Source: Christensenella sp. UBA7862 (GTDB taxonomy: Bacteria; Bacillota; Clostridia; Christensenellales; UBA1242). Taken from it: 62,913 nucleotides of DNA. The DNA is taken from positions 46,753 to 109,665 of the forward strand of contig DLSM01000002.1 in assembly GCA_002500135.1 (NCBI GenBank). The letters run 5' to 3'. A program made the position numbers and the translations under genes. This document shows, piece after piece, positions 1 through 7,670 of this stretch (position 1 is its first letter; every line of letters starts with the position of its first letter). The notes under the pieces were generated by a model. That model searched no databases and was not told where the DNA came from. It was given only the letters and a program-made list of their open reading frames with translations.

Positions 1-210
1 TAACTCGCCGCCGTTTGGGTCAAAAGTCACTGTATATGTGGGAACTGTGTATTTTACTGAAATGTTTGAACTTGCTTGTTGGTGTGTTGCACCATATATT
101 AAAACCCCAAGGATTGCCATAATGAGTGTATATAGAACGCAAATTGTTATCTTGTTTTGCTTATGATAAAATCTATTCAGCCATAACACAAAGCGTTCAT
201 ATCTGGTCAT
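1..210 (-). CDS. N-terminus of a cell-surface protein with an InlB-type repeat (partial)
   Basis: Reading leftward from an ATG at 210, 70 codons stay open to the window edge, so the 3' part is missing. A GGGGG ribosome site lies about ten bases upstream. The N-terminus has basic residues followed by a hydrophobic stretch (about residues 25-43, ending in a Gly-Ala pair), which reads as a signal peptide or anchor. The last visible residues are VTFDPNGGEL, which matches the start of a Listeria-Bacteroides (InlB B / Flg_new) repeat common in Clostridia surface proteins. Function beyond surface display or adhesion cannot be read. It could belong to the same family as the surface protein cut off at the right edge, but that is a guess. 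Confidence 0.7.
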   Translation of the reverse strand, partial: MTRYERFVLWLNRFYHKQNKITICVLYTLIMAILGVLIYGATHQQASSNISVKYTVPTYTVTFDPNGGEL

Positions 211-317
211 TTCAGCATTTCCCCCTAGAGTTAGTTTATACAAAAATTGTAATTTATATAAGATGTTTTGTCAAGAAAAATAACCACTTTCTTATTTTTT
301 CTTTTTTCTTTCTTATT

Positions 318-1574
318 TTATGCTAAAATTCCGTCTTTAAAGAGGTCTTTGCCTATTAGGGTTATTCGCTCACCGCAAGGGGCTTGGGTTTTTGTATAAA
401 CTCGGATATAGTTTCGGGAATAGCCTTGGAAATACCCCTCTTTTTTTTCTTCTATTAGCACTTCTAGTGGGCTATCTATAAATTGTGAGATATATTCCTT
501 CTCCAACGTTTCCACCACTGTTTTAAGGCGTTTTTCACGAGATTTTATGATATTCCCCGCTATTTGTGGAAGTTTTGCGGCACGAGTTCCCGGTCTTTGC
601 GAATAGGCGAAGAAGTGGACATGCGAAAACTTAACCTTTTTCACAAATTCCAATGTTTCGTCAAAACACTCGTCAGTTTCGGTTGGATAGCCAACGATTA
701 TGTCGGTTGTAATTGATGCAAGCGGAAAATATTTTCTGACAAGGCACACTTTTTCATAATACTCGTCTGCGGTGTAGTGTCTGTTCATGTCTTTAAGCAC
801 TTTATCGCTGCCACTTTGAAGGGATAAGTGAAATTGTGGGCAGAAATTTGGCATACCTTTTGCAATTTGCAAAAACTCGTCTGTTATGACATTAACTTCA
901 ATAGACCCCAGCCTAATGCGAGATTTTATGCCAGACAAAGCCCTTAAAACTTCGCCTAATGCCACTTTGCCGTCAATTTTATAGTCGGAAATGTTTATGC
1001 CCGTAATTACAAGTTCTTCGCAAGTTTTAGATAGGACATTTGCTTCTTCCACCACGCTTTTTAGCGGTCTTGACCTGCTGAACCCACGAACATAAGGGAT
1101 AAGGCAATAGGCACAATAATTGTTGCAACCGTCTTGAATTTTTATGTAGCCACGAGTTCTGACATTGGTCGCCATAAGGTCATCTTCATATTCTTTTGGA
1201 ATGGAACACACAAAATTGTTCTCGCCTTTGCTTTCCCATTCAGAATTTTCAACTTTTTCTGCTATTTTGCCCTTTCCAGAGTTGCCAGTGACATAAACAA
1301 CACCATTTCGCCCAGCAAACTGCTCTGGGTTGTGTTGAGAAGCACAGCCACACACAAAAATTTTGGCATTTGGGTTAAGTTTTTCAATTTTGCTCAAAAA
1401 TTGACGACTTTTTCTTTCTGCTTCGGTTGTGACGGCACAAGTGTTGACAATGTAAACATCTGCCACTTCAAGTTCGGTCGTAACAACATATTTGCCCTTG
1501 AGTTGGTTTAAAATGCCGTCAATTTCATATTGATTGACCTTGCAACCAAGGTTTATTAAACAAACTTTTTGCAC
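318..1574 (-). CDS. mtaB: tRNA (N6-threonylcarbamoyladenosine(37)-C2)-methylthiotransferase MtaB
   Basis: Radical-SAM methylthiotransferase that turns t6A into ms2t6A at position 37 of ANN-decoding tRNAs. The N-terminal UPF0004 domain carries Cys in LGCKVNQYE (C11) and VNTCAV (C46), with a further Cys near residue 77, for the auxiliary Fe-S cluster. The radical-SAM CX3CX2C is at about 150-157 (DGCNNYCAYC), and a TRAM-like RNA-binding tail follows residue 350. An ATG 39 bases upstream is also in frame. I chose the GTG at 1574 because GGAGG sits six bases ahead of it and the upstream codons overlap rsmE. Length about 418 residues is normal. Co-transcribed with rsmE, so this is a small RNA-modification operon. 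LGCKVNQ rather than LGCxKN favours MtaB over MiaB/RimO. Confidence 0.92.
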   Translation of the reverse strand: MQKVCLINLGCKVNQYEIDGILNQLKGKYVVTTELEVADVYIVNTCAVTTEAERKSRQFLSKIEKLNPNAKIFVCGCASQHNPEQFAGRNGVVYVTGNSGKGKIAEKVENSEWESKGENNFVCSIPKEYEDDLMATNVRTRGYIKIQDGCNNYCAYCLIPYVRGFSRSRPLKSVVEEANVLSKTCEELVITGINISDYKIDGKVALGEVLRALSGIKSRIRLGSIEVNVITDEFLQIAKGMPNFCPQFHLSLQSGSDKVLKDMNRHYTADEYYEKVCLVRKYFPLASITTDIIVGYPTETDECFDETLEFVKKVKFSHVHFFAYSQRPGTRAAKLPQIAGNIIKSREKRLKTVVETLEKEYISQFIDSPLEVLIEEKKEGYFQGYSRNYIRVYTKTQAPCGERITLIGKDLFKDGILA

Positions 1575-1575
1575 C

Positions 1576-2316
1576 TTACACCTCCAACATTCCGCACAGC
1601 AAACTTGCGACATAAATGCTTGCCGTTTCTGTTCTTAAAATCCTTTTGCCAAAACTGACAGACGAGCAAACTTTGCTCAGATACTCAATTTCTTCAGCCG
1701 AAAAGCCACCTTCGCTCCCCACAACATATGCAACAGAAATATCCTTATCCTTGGACTTTGAAATTTCAAAAATAACATCGTCTATCCTTTTCGCGTCTTC
1801 TTTTTCGTTTGCAAAAAGCACATAGTCGTAGTCGTCAAACATTGGCACAATTTCTTGTAGTTTAACGGGCAAATCTACCTTTAAAAGGTTTGTTCTGCCA
1901 CACTGCTTGCACGCTGAAACGATAATTTTTCTAAGTCTTTCCACCTTATTATCATTTGGTTTTGCAATGCAAAATTTGGAGTAAAATGGCACAATGCGAC
2001 TTGCACCAATTTCGCACAATTTTTGAGAAATGAGTTCCAGTTTGTCCAGTTTTGGAAGTCCTTGAAAAAGAGTAACCTTTATCCTTGGATTTGCCACGCA
2101 TGGGTAACTGTCCAAAACCTCAAGGATTGTGTCGTTTTTGCCCACTTGCAAAATTTTGCACACAAAAACATTGCTCCCGTCTTGAAAGCACTCCACCGTG
2201 TCCCCCGCCCGAAGCCTCATAACTCGAGCAAGATGCACGTGTTCGTCCCCATTCAGAACAACCCTGTCCCCAACATTTATTTTAATTTCACTATCTACAA
2301 AAAATCTTTTTTCCAT
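1576..2316 (-). CDS. rsmE: 16S rRNA (uracil1498-N3)-methyltransferase RsmE
   Basis: SPOUT-class methyltransferase that makes m3U1498 in 16S rRNA using S-adenosylmethionine. An N-terminal PUA-like RNA-binding domain covers about residues 1-75, including the family sequence GDEHVHLARVMRL. The C-terminal trefoil-knot domain has the SAM-binding motif VGSEGGFS near residue 199 and the closing motif GKRILRTETA near 223. The 246-residue length is typical. It ends two bases before the mtaB start codon, and its last codons supply the mtaB ribosome site, so the two are translationally coupled. Nothing is missing from the family motifs. Confidence 0.93.
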   Translation of the reverse strand: MEKRFFVDSEIKINVGDRVVLNGDEHVHLARVMRLRAGDTVECFQDGSNVFVCKILQVGKNDTILEVLDSYPCVANPRIKVTLFQGLPKLDKLELISQKLCEIGASRIVPFYSKFCIAKPNDNKVERLRKIIVSACKQCGRTNLLKVDLPVKLQEIVPMFDDYDYVLFANEKEDAKRIDDVIFEISKSKDKDISVAYVVGSEGGFSAEEIEYLSKVCSSVSFGKRILRTETASIYVASLLCGMLEV

Positions 2317-2359
2317 GCAAACATTGTATCACACACAAAAATTTTTTTCAACAAATATG

Positions 2360-2893
2360 TCACAAGAATATGATTTGCTTGTGCAATCTTTTTGCGTAAT
2401 CTAGTGCCAACTTTGTTCCGCTGTTTGGCTGATAGGTCGCAAGGCTGGTTTTGGAATATTTACGCATTTTAGGCAAATAGTTTTCGTCATAATAGAATAC
2501 ACAATAGTCACTTGCGTCAATCATTGCTTGATTTCTTTCAACATAAGCCCCTTTCCCCGCTTTAACTCTTCCACAAAAATGGACTTCTTCCTCATAACAT
2601 ATTTTTTCAAAATCTATGCCATAAGTAGAACAATATTTTTTTAATTTTTCTCTATCCGATTGCAAAGTTGCCCTCTCATGCACGCAAGTGTAAAAAATTC
2701 TGCGAATATGTGAATATTTTTCTTTCAAATCAGAAACAATCTTGTAACAGAAATCATTAAACTTGCTTCTGCTGCCAAAAAGAAAAGTATCAACGCCATT
2801 TGCAATCAAATGCTCAACAATACCCTTTAATTTTAATGTTTTTTCTTCTGTTTCGACAAAATCTCTATGACCAAAAAATGAACAGGTTTGCAC
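2360..2893 (-). CDS. SLOG-fold (YspA/YpsA/DUF1273-like) protein
   Basis: The 177-residue protein begins CSFFGHRDF, the G-H-R signature of the small YspA/YpsA group of SLOG Rossmann-fold proteins. It also has ERNQAMIDASDYCVFYY near residues 120-135, typical of the second half of this fold (a nucleotide-ligand pocket). A late SGTKLALDYA completes the pattern. SLOG domains bind nucleotide-derived ligands; the exact ligand here is unknown. The start is GTG with GGAG six bases upstream. It has its own sigma-A-like promoter flanked by two matched palindromes, and it is divergent from two small HTH genes, which suggests control by one of them. It could be a stress, plasmid- or phage-linked sensor. 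No catalytic role can be claimed. Confidence 0.7.
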   Translation of the reverse strand: MQTCSFFGHRDFVETEEKTLKLKGIVEHLIANGVDTFLFGSRSKFNDFCYKIVSDLKEKYSHIRRIFYTCVHERATLQSDREKLKKYCSTYGIDFEKICYEEEVHFCGRVKAGKGAYVERNQAMIDASDYCVFYYDENYLPKMRKYSKTSLATYQPNSGTKLALDYAKRLHKQIIFL

Positions 2894-2905
2894 TTAAATC
2901 TCCTA

Positions 2906-2921
2906 TGTAGTTTTAACTACA
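2906..2921. promoter_or_regulatory. Operator O1, TGTAG-N6-CTACA
   Basis: TGTAGTTTTAACTACA has perfect seven-base arms around a two-base centre. It begins four bases downstream of the SLOG-gene -10 box, so it covers the transcription start. It is one of two sites with the same layout in this divergent region and is likely bound by one of the adjacent HTH proteins (inference). Confidence 0.55.
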
Positions 2922-2924
2922 TTT

Positions 2925-2953
2925 ATGATAGCACAAACTAAATTTTATACCAA
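2925..2953 (-). promoter_or_regulatory. Sigma-A-type promoter of the SLOG gene
   Basis: On the minus strand TTGGTA (2948-2953) and TATCAT (2925-2930) are separated by exactly 17 bases. Four of six and five of six positions match consensus. Two palindromic operators bracket it. Confidence 0.55.
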
Positions 2954-2959
2954 GCATTA

Positions 2960-2975
2960 TGTAGGCATATCTACA
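2960..2975. promoter_or_regulatory. Operator O2, TGTAG-N6-CTACA
   Basis: TGTAGGCATATCTACA shares the TGTAG/CTACA half-sites and the six-base spacing of O1, centred 54 bp away. It lies just upstream of the SLOG -35 box and between the divergent genes, so binding could affect both directions. Confidence 0.5.
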
Positions 2976-3045
2976 TATTTTGCAATAGATATTTTGTTAA
3001 TATTTAGGAAAGTATAAATACATAGTTAAAACAACAGGAGAAATT

Positions 3046-3288
3046 ATGACAATTTGTAAAGCAGTTGGAATGAGAATTGCAAAATTACTCAATGAAAGAA
3101 ATATGACTCTGTATCGTTTGGAGCAAAAGTCTGGCATTTTACATGGCACAATGATGTGTATTATAAATGAAAGAAACAAGAATGTTACGCTCAAAACAAT
3201 TTATCTTCTTGCCCGTGGGTTTGATATGACAATTCTCGAATTCTTAAATGACGAAGTATTTTTTGACACCCGCTTAGAGGTTGAATAA
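3046..3288 (+). CDS. Small XRE-family HTH transcriptional regulator
   Basis: An 80-residue single-domain protein. The helix-turn-helix covers most of the chain: AVGMRIAKLLNERNMTLYRL then EQKSGILHGTMMCIINERNKNVTLKTIYLLARGFDMTILEFL, the usual five-helix XRE (Cro/CI) pattern. CAGGAG lies ahead of the ATG. It is divergent from the SLOG gene and is the best candidate to bind the two TGTAG-N6-CTACA sites between them. There is no ligand or dimerisation domain beyond the HTH core. A second HTH gene follows ten bases later, so the two probably form one transcript. Phage and plasmid Cro-like proteins have the same size. Confidence 0.82.
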   Translation: MTICKAVGMRIAKLLNERNMTLYRLEQKSGILHGTMMCIINERNKNVTLKTIYLLARGFDMTILEFLNDEVFFDTRLEVE

Positions 3289-3298
3289 GGTGTAAAAC

Positions 3299-3538
3299 AT
3301 GAGTATTGAAGATGCAATAAGAAAAAGAATAAACGAACTGGTTGGGGAAAAGCACACAAGTTTGACTGCTTTGTGTCTTGCCTCAAATTTAACCCCTTCA
3401 ACTGTTTTTGATTTTATGAATGGGTTAAGTAAATGTCCAAAAGTTATAACTATCAAAAAATTATGTTGTGGTGCTGGAATAACGCTTGAAGAGTTTTTTG
3501 CAAGAGAATATTTCAACAGTTCAGAAGATGTTTACTAA
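3299..3538 (+). CDS. Second small XRE-like HTH protein
   Basis: The 79-residue protein has the layout of an XRE DNA-binding domain: AIRKRINELVGEKHTSLTALCLASNLTPSTVFDFMNG as helices 1-3, followed by VITIKKLCCGAGITLEEFFA. It follows the first HTH gene by ten bases with a weak ribosome site, so the two are probably co-expressed and may be duplicated, diverged paralogs. It stops just ahead of a convergent Nudix gene. No other domain is present. Confidence 0.75.
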   Translation: MSIEDAIRKRINELVGEKHTSLTALCLASNLTPSTVFDFMNGLSKCPKVITIKKLCCGAGITLEEFFAREYFNSSEDVY

Positions 3539-3543
3539 ATAGA

Positions 3544-3948
3544 TTAAAAAAAGTGATTTAAAATCACTTCATAAGTTTCTGGATAAGTTGTATTTTGTGG
3601 AAAAGTCTCAAATAGTTGCTTTTCTTTCATTTCGTAATTTGGAAGGCTATCAAAACTCTTTATTTCTGCAGAAAAAATTGCCATTATTTGCTTTGAATAA
3701 TCATCAGTTTTTGTCACATAGCCTTTGAAACACATTGTTTTGGCTATTGCTCCCGATTCCTCATACAATTCCCTTTTGGCGGCTTGCATTGGAGTTTCAC
3801 CCCTTTCAACATGTCCACCACAAATTTCATATGTTGTTCTTTCTTTATGCTTGCAAAAAAGCCATTTACCTTTGTATTTTGCGAAGATTAAAACCACCTC
3901 AGGGGTTGCATTTTCTAAAATTGTATCAAACTTAAATTGTAGACTCAT
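3544..3948 (-). CDS. Nudix hydrolase family protein
   Basis: Hydrolyses a nucleoside diphosphate linked to another group; the substrate is not readable. The Nudix box is complete at residues 44-66 (GGHVERGE ... RELYEESGA), matching GX5EX7REUXEEXGU with all metal-binding glutamates. The 134-residue length counts from the ATG at 3948. An upstream in-frame ATG at 4062 would run through the dnaJ terminator into dnaJ and is unlikely. The ribosome site is weak (GAGAG). It faces the HTH pair convergently. Confidence 0.85.
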   Translation of the reverse strand: MSLQFKFDTILENATPEVVLIFAKYKGKWLFCKHKERTTYEICGGHVERGETPMQAAKRELYEESGAIAKTMCFKGYVTKTDDYSKQIMAIFSAEIKSFDSLPNYEMKEKQLFETFPQNTTYPETYEVILNHFF

Positions 3949-4008
3949 TTTTCTATCTCTCAATACAATACTAGCAAATTTTAAAATTTTGAGCAACAAA
4001 TTTATAAC

Positions 4009-4041
4009 AAAAAAAACCGCAAGCCAAATGGTTTGTGGTTT
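4009..4041 (-). terminator. Terminator of the hrcA-grpE-dnaK-dnaJ operon
   Basis: On the minus strand a 12-bp stem (10 pairs, two A-C mismatches) closes on ATTT and is followed by a run of eight T. It begins eight bases beyond the dnaJ stop codon. Confidence 0.75.
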
Positions 4042-4048
4042 TTTGAGG

Positions 4049-5188
4049 TTATAGTTTTGCAAGTTTGTCTTGGTAGGCTTTTGTCTTTTTGAACGCAGAG
4101 ACAGACATGTTTTGTGATAATTGCTCCATGGCTTCTTTGTCTTTTCGTGACGCTTCTTTTGGCATTTCCACTCGAATTGTCACAATAAGGTCGCCGTAAC
4201 TATCTCGCTGAAGCACTTTTACACCTTTGTTTTTAAGTCGCATAATGGTGTTTGGCTGAGTGAGTGCTGGGATATCTAGGTCAAACGTTCCGTCTGCAAG
4301 CGGAATTGTAACTTTGCCCCCAAGATATGCTGTTGTAAATGGAATAGGCAAATCCAAAAGCAAGTTGAAGCCGTCACGCACCAAAATTGGGTGTGGGGTT
4401 ACAGTTATGCTTATTGTAAGGTCGCCATTTGGCCCATTTTTTATGGACGCATTGCCCTTTCCACGCATTGTTATAACTTGGTTGTTGTCAATTCCCGCTG
4501 GAATTTTAACTTTTATTTCTTGGGCTTTTTTCACGCTTCCTCGACCCATGCAGTCTGGGCATTTAACTTTGATAATTCTGCCGGTTCCGTTGCAAGTTTT
4601 GCAAGGTCCAACGGTTTGCACTTGACCGAAAATGGAGTTTTGAACGGTTCGCACTTGACCTGAGCCGCGGCAATCTGGGCAAGTTGTGTATTCCTTGCCG
4701 TCCTTTGCCCCAGTGCCAGAACAATGTTCGCACTTTTCAAGTCTGTTTATTTTAATCGTTTTTTCACATCCAAAAACAGCCTCTTTGAAGCTTAGGTTCA
4801 TTGCTATGTTTATGTCTTCGCCCGGCACTTGAACACTGCTTTGCCTTCTTCCGCCACCAAATGACGAAGAAAACATGTCAAATAAATCTTCAAACCCGCC
4901 AAAATTTGCCCCACCAGAAAAGCCACCACCGCCAAATGGGTTTCCGCCCCCAAAGAATTCGTTTGGGTTGGCGGAGCCATATTGGTCATAACTTGCCCTT
5001 TTGTTGCTATCGCCCAAAACTTCATACGCTTCGTTCACTTCCTTAAACTTTTGGGCGCACTCGTCATCATTTGGGTGCAAGTCGGGGTGATACTGTTTTG
5101 CCAGTTTTCTGTATGCAGACTTTATCTCGTCTTGAGAAGCATTTTTTTCAACACCAAGAATTTTATAATAATCTTTGTTGCTTGGCAT
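4049..5188 (-). CDS. dnaJ: Chaperone protein DnaJ (Hsp40)
   Basis: Co-chaperone that stimulates DnaK ATP hydrolysis and delivers unfolded substrates in the cytoplasm. The J domain is at about 5-70 with the HPD triad at 34-36. A Gly/Phe-rich linker with many GGG and NPF repeats follows to about 130. The zinc-binding region has four CXXCXGXG-type repeats (CEHCSGTG, CPDCRGSG, CKTCNGTG, CPDCMGRG). The C-terminal substrate-binding domains complete 379 residues, a normal length. It is the last gene of the heat-shock operon, 11 bases after dnaK, and is followed by a strong terminator. Confidence 0.97.
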   Translation of the reverse strand: MPSNKDYYKILGVEKNASQDEIKSAYRKLAKQYHPDLHPNDDECAQKFKEVNEAYEVLGDSNKRASYDQYGSANPNEFFGGGNPFGGGGFSGGANFGGFEDLFDMFSSSFGGGRRQSSVQVPGEDINIAMNLSFKEAVFGCEKTIKINRLEKCEHCSGTGAKDGKEYTTCPDCRGSGQVRTVQNSIFGQVQTVGPCKTCNGTGRIIKVKCPDCMGRGSVKKAQEIKVKIPAGIDNNQVITMRGKGNASIKNGPNGDLTISITVTPHPILVRDGFNLLLDLPIPFTTAYLGGKVTIPLADGTFDLDIPALTQPNTIMRLKNKGVKVLQRDSYGDLIVTIRVEMPKEASRKDKEAMEQLSQNMSVSAFKKTKAYQDKLAKL

Positions 5189-5199
5189 ATCTTCTTCCC

Positions 5200-7035
5200 T
5201 TATTTGTTATCCTTATCTTCTTTTTTGTCTTTGTCGTCAATGATTATTTCGTCATCGTTTCCGTCTTGTTTGTTTTCTTCCTTTGCTTTTGCTTCTTTTG
5301 AGGCTTGAGCATAAAGGTTGGAAATAACACTGCTTGAACTTGCAGAAAGTTCTTCAAGAGCCTTTCTTATTTGTTCTACGTCTTCGGTGTCGATATCTCT
5401 CTTGCATTTATCAATGTCTGCTTGAAGTTTCTTCTTGTCGTCTTCAGAAAGTTTATCTCCGTTTTCTTTAAGCATTTTTTCAAGAGAGTTAATCATATTT
5501 TCTGCATTGTTCTTTGTTTCAAACAATTCCTTTCTCTTCTTGTCTTCGTCAGCAAATTTTTCTGCTTCTTTTATTGCGTCATCAATATCTTTTTCGCTGA
5601 GGTTGCTTGAAGCGGTGATTGTTATGCTTTGTTCCTTGTTAGTTCCAAGGTCTTTTGCAGAAACATGAACAATGCCGTTGGCGTCAATGTCAAATGTAAC
5701 TTCAATTTGTGGCACGCCTCTTGGTGCTGGTGGAATGTCTGTCAAACTAAATCTTCCCAAAGTCTTGTTGCCACTTGCAAATTCTCTTTCGCCTTGCAAA
5801 ACGTGAATGTCAACACCTGGTTGATTGTCTGTTGCGGTTGAGAAAATTTGAGATTTTTTGGTTGGAATTGTTGTATTTCTGTCAATAAGTTTTGTAAAGA
5901 TTCCGCCCAAGGTTTCAATGCCAAGTGAAAGTGGTGTAACATCAAGCAAAAGCACATCTTTAACTTCGCCAGCAAGAACACCCCCTTGAATTGCTGCACC
6001 CATTGCAACACATTCGTCTGGGTTGATGCCTTTGAATGGTTCTTTGCCTGTTATTTTCTTAACTTCTTCCACAACGGCTGGAATTCTTGTTGAACCACCA
6101 ACCAAAATAACTTTGTCAATTTCGCTCAAAGAAAGTTTGCTGTCTTTCAATGCTTGTGACACAGCGGTGCTTGTTCTTTCAACAAGGTCTGCAGTGATTG
6201 CATCAAATTTTGCACGAGTCAAATCATATTCAAAGTGCTTTGGTCCAGTTGCGTCCGCTGTTATAAATGGAAGATTGATTGTTGTTTTCAAAACGCTTGA
6301 AAGGTCAATTTTTGCCTTTTCACTTGCTTCCTTAATTCTTTGCATTGCAAGTTTGTCTTTTGAAAGGTCAATGCCTTCTTTTGCCTTAAATTCACTTACA
6401 ATAAGGTCCATAATTCTCTTATCAAAGTCGTCACCACCAAGTCGGCAGTCACCAGCGGTTGCAATAACTTCAAACACGCCGTCACCAATTTCAAGAATTG
6501 ACACATCGAATGTGCCGCCACCAAGGTCATAGACCAGGATTTTTTGGCTCTTGCCGTCTGTTTTGTCAAGTCCATAAGCAAGAGAAGCAGCTGTTGGTTC
6601 GTTGATGATACGAAGAACATCAAGACCAGCAATTTTGCCTGCGTCTTTTGTTGCTTGACGTTGGCTATCTGTAAAGTATGCTGGAACTGTAATAACTGCT
6701 TGGGTCACTTTTGTTCCAAGATAACTTTCTGCGTCTTGTTTAAGTTTTTGCAAAATCATTGCAGAAATTTCTTGTGGTGAATATTGCTTGCCGTCAATGT
6801 TTACACGATAGTCTGTCCCCATTTCCCTTTTAATTGACAAAACTGTGTTGTCTGGATTTGCAACAGCTTGACGTTTTGCCACTTGTCCCACAAGTCTTTC
6901 ACCTTTTGAAAAGGCAACAACAGATGGAGTTGTTCTTTCTCCTTCTGCATTTGGAATGACTGTTGCAGTCTTGCCTTCCATAACTGCAACACATGAATTT
7001 GTTGTTCCTAGGTCAATACCAATAACTTTTCCCAT
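5200..7035 (-). CDS. dnaK: Chaperone protein DnaK (Hsp70)
   Basis: ATP-driven chaperone of the cytoplasm. The nucleotide-binding domain starts GIDLGTTNSCVAV, has NEPTAASLAYGLD near 145 and VYDLGGGTFDVS near 170. The linker DVLLLDVTPLSLG near 360 leads into the substrate-binding domain and helical lid. The 611-residue length is normal for Bacillota. The C-terminus is a highly acidic/lysine tail (DDKDKKEDKDNK) instead of the proteobacterial EEVDKK end. Third gene of the CIRCE-controlled operon, 44 bases after grpE. Confidence 0.98.
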   Translation of the reverse strand: MGKVIGIDLGTTNSCVAVMEGKTATVIPNAEGERTTPSVVAFSKGERLVGQVAKRQAVANPDNTVLSIKREMGTDYRVNIDGKQYSPQEISAMILQKLKQDAESYLGTKVTQAVITVPAYFTDSQRQATKDAGKIAGLDVLRIINEPTAASLAYGLDKTDGKSQKILVYDLGGGTFDVSILEIGDGVFEVIATAGDCRLGGDDFDKRIMDLIVSEFKAKEGIDLSKDKLAMQRIKEASEKAKIDLSSVLKTTINLPFITADATGPKHFEYDLTRAKFDAITADLVERTSTAVSQALKDSKLSLSEIDKVILVGGSTRIPAVVEEVKKITGKEPFKGINPDECVAMGAAIQGGVLAGEVKDVLLLDVTPLSLGIETLGGIFTKLIDRNTTIPTKKSQIFSTATDNQPGVDIHVLQGEREFASGNKTLGRFSLTDIPPAPRGVPQIEVTFDIDANGIVHVSAKDLGTNKEQSITITASSNLSEKDIDDAIKEAEKFADEDKKRKELFETKNNAENMINSLEKMLKENGDKLSEDDKKKLQADIDKCKRDIDTEDVEQIRKALEELSASSSSVISNLYAQASKEAKAKEENKQDGNDDEIIIDDKDKKEDKDNK

Positions 7036-7079
7036 AATATTTATCTCCTTAAATTATAATTAACTTATTTTTGCCATGG

Positions 7080-7670
7080 TTATTTTGCAACAACCACTTG
7101 ACTATATTTGATAACCTTGTCACCAAGGGTGTATCCGCTTTCTGTTTCGTCAATGATTATTCCAGCCTTTGTTTTGCCGTCTGCAACGCTTAAAATTGCA
7201 TTGTGCATATTTGGGTCGAACTTCACACCAACTGCCTTTATTTTCTTAACTCCAAGTTTCTCCAAGGCTTGCATAATATTTTTTTCAATCATGTTTATGC
7301 CTTCAAGGCTCTTTTCGTCAGAAATCATATTTTTTGCCTTTTTGAAACTATCCAAGGCTGGAAGAATACTCTCCAGTGCCTTTGTCTGCCCGTCTAAGAA
7401 AGATTTCTCTATTTCTTCTCTCGCCCGTTTGCGATAGTTCTCAAAGTCCTTTTCAAGGTCTTTTTCGTCATTCAAGATTTTTGCCATTTGAAGTTTAATT
7501 GCATCAAACTCTTCCATTGTCATACTTACGGTTTTCTTTTCTTCGGGTGGAGTTTGCTCTTTGAAATCGCATTTTTCTTCTTCACAGCTTTTTTTCTTCT
7601 CTGCTTGAATATTCTCGACTTTTTCCTTCATTTTTTCATGTTTTGTTTCTTTATTTTGTTCAGGTGTCAT
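7080..7670 (-). CDS. grpE: Nucleotide exchange factor GrpE
   Basis: Releases ADP from DnaK and acts as a thermosensor. The first 55 residues are highly charged (Lys/Glu-rich). A long dimerising helix follows (about 55-105, FDAIKLQMAKI ... FENYRKRAREE) with the family sequence DFENYRKRA. The C-terminal beta domain has GVKFDPNMHNAILSV and GYTLGDKVIKYSQVVV, both standard. The 196-residue length is typical. Its ATG overlaps the hrcA stop by 11 bases, and GGAGG of the ribosome site lies within hrcA codons, so translation is coupled. Confidence 0.96.
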   Translation of the reverse strand: MTPEQNKETKHEKMKEKVENIQAEKKKSCEEEKCDFKEQTPPEEKKTVSMTMEEFDAIKLQMAKILNDEKDLEKDFENYRKRAREEIEKSFLDGQTKALESILPALDSFKKAKNMISDEKSLEGINMIEKNIMQALEKLGVKKIKAVGVKFDPNMHNAILSVADGKTKAGIIIDETESGYTLGDKVIKYSQVVVAK

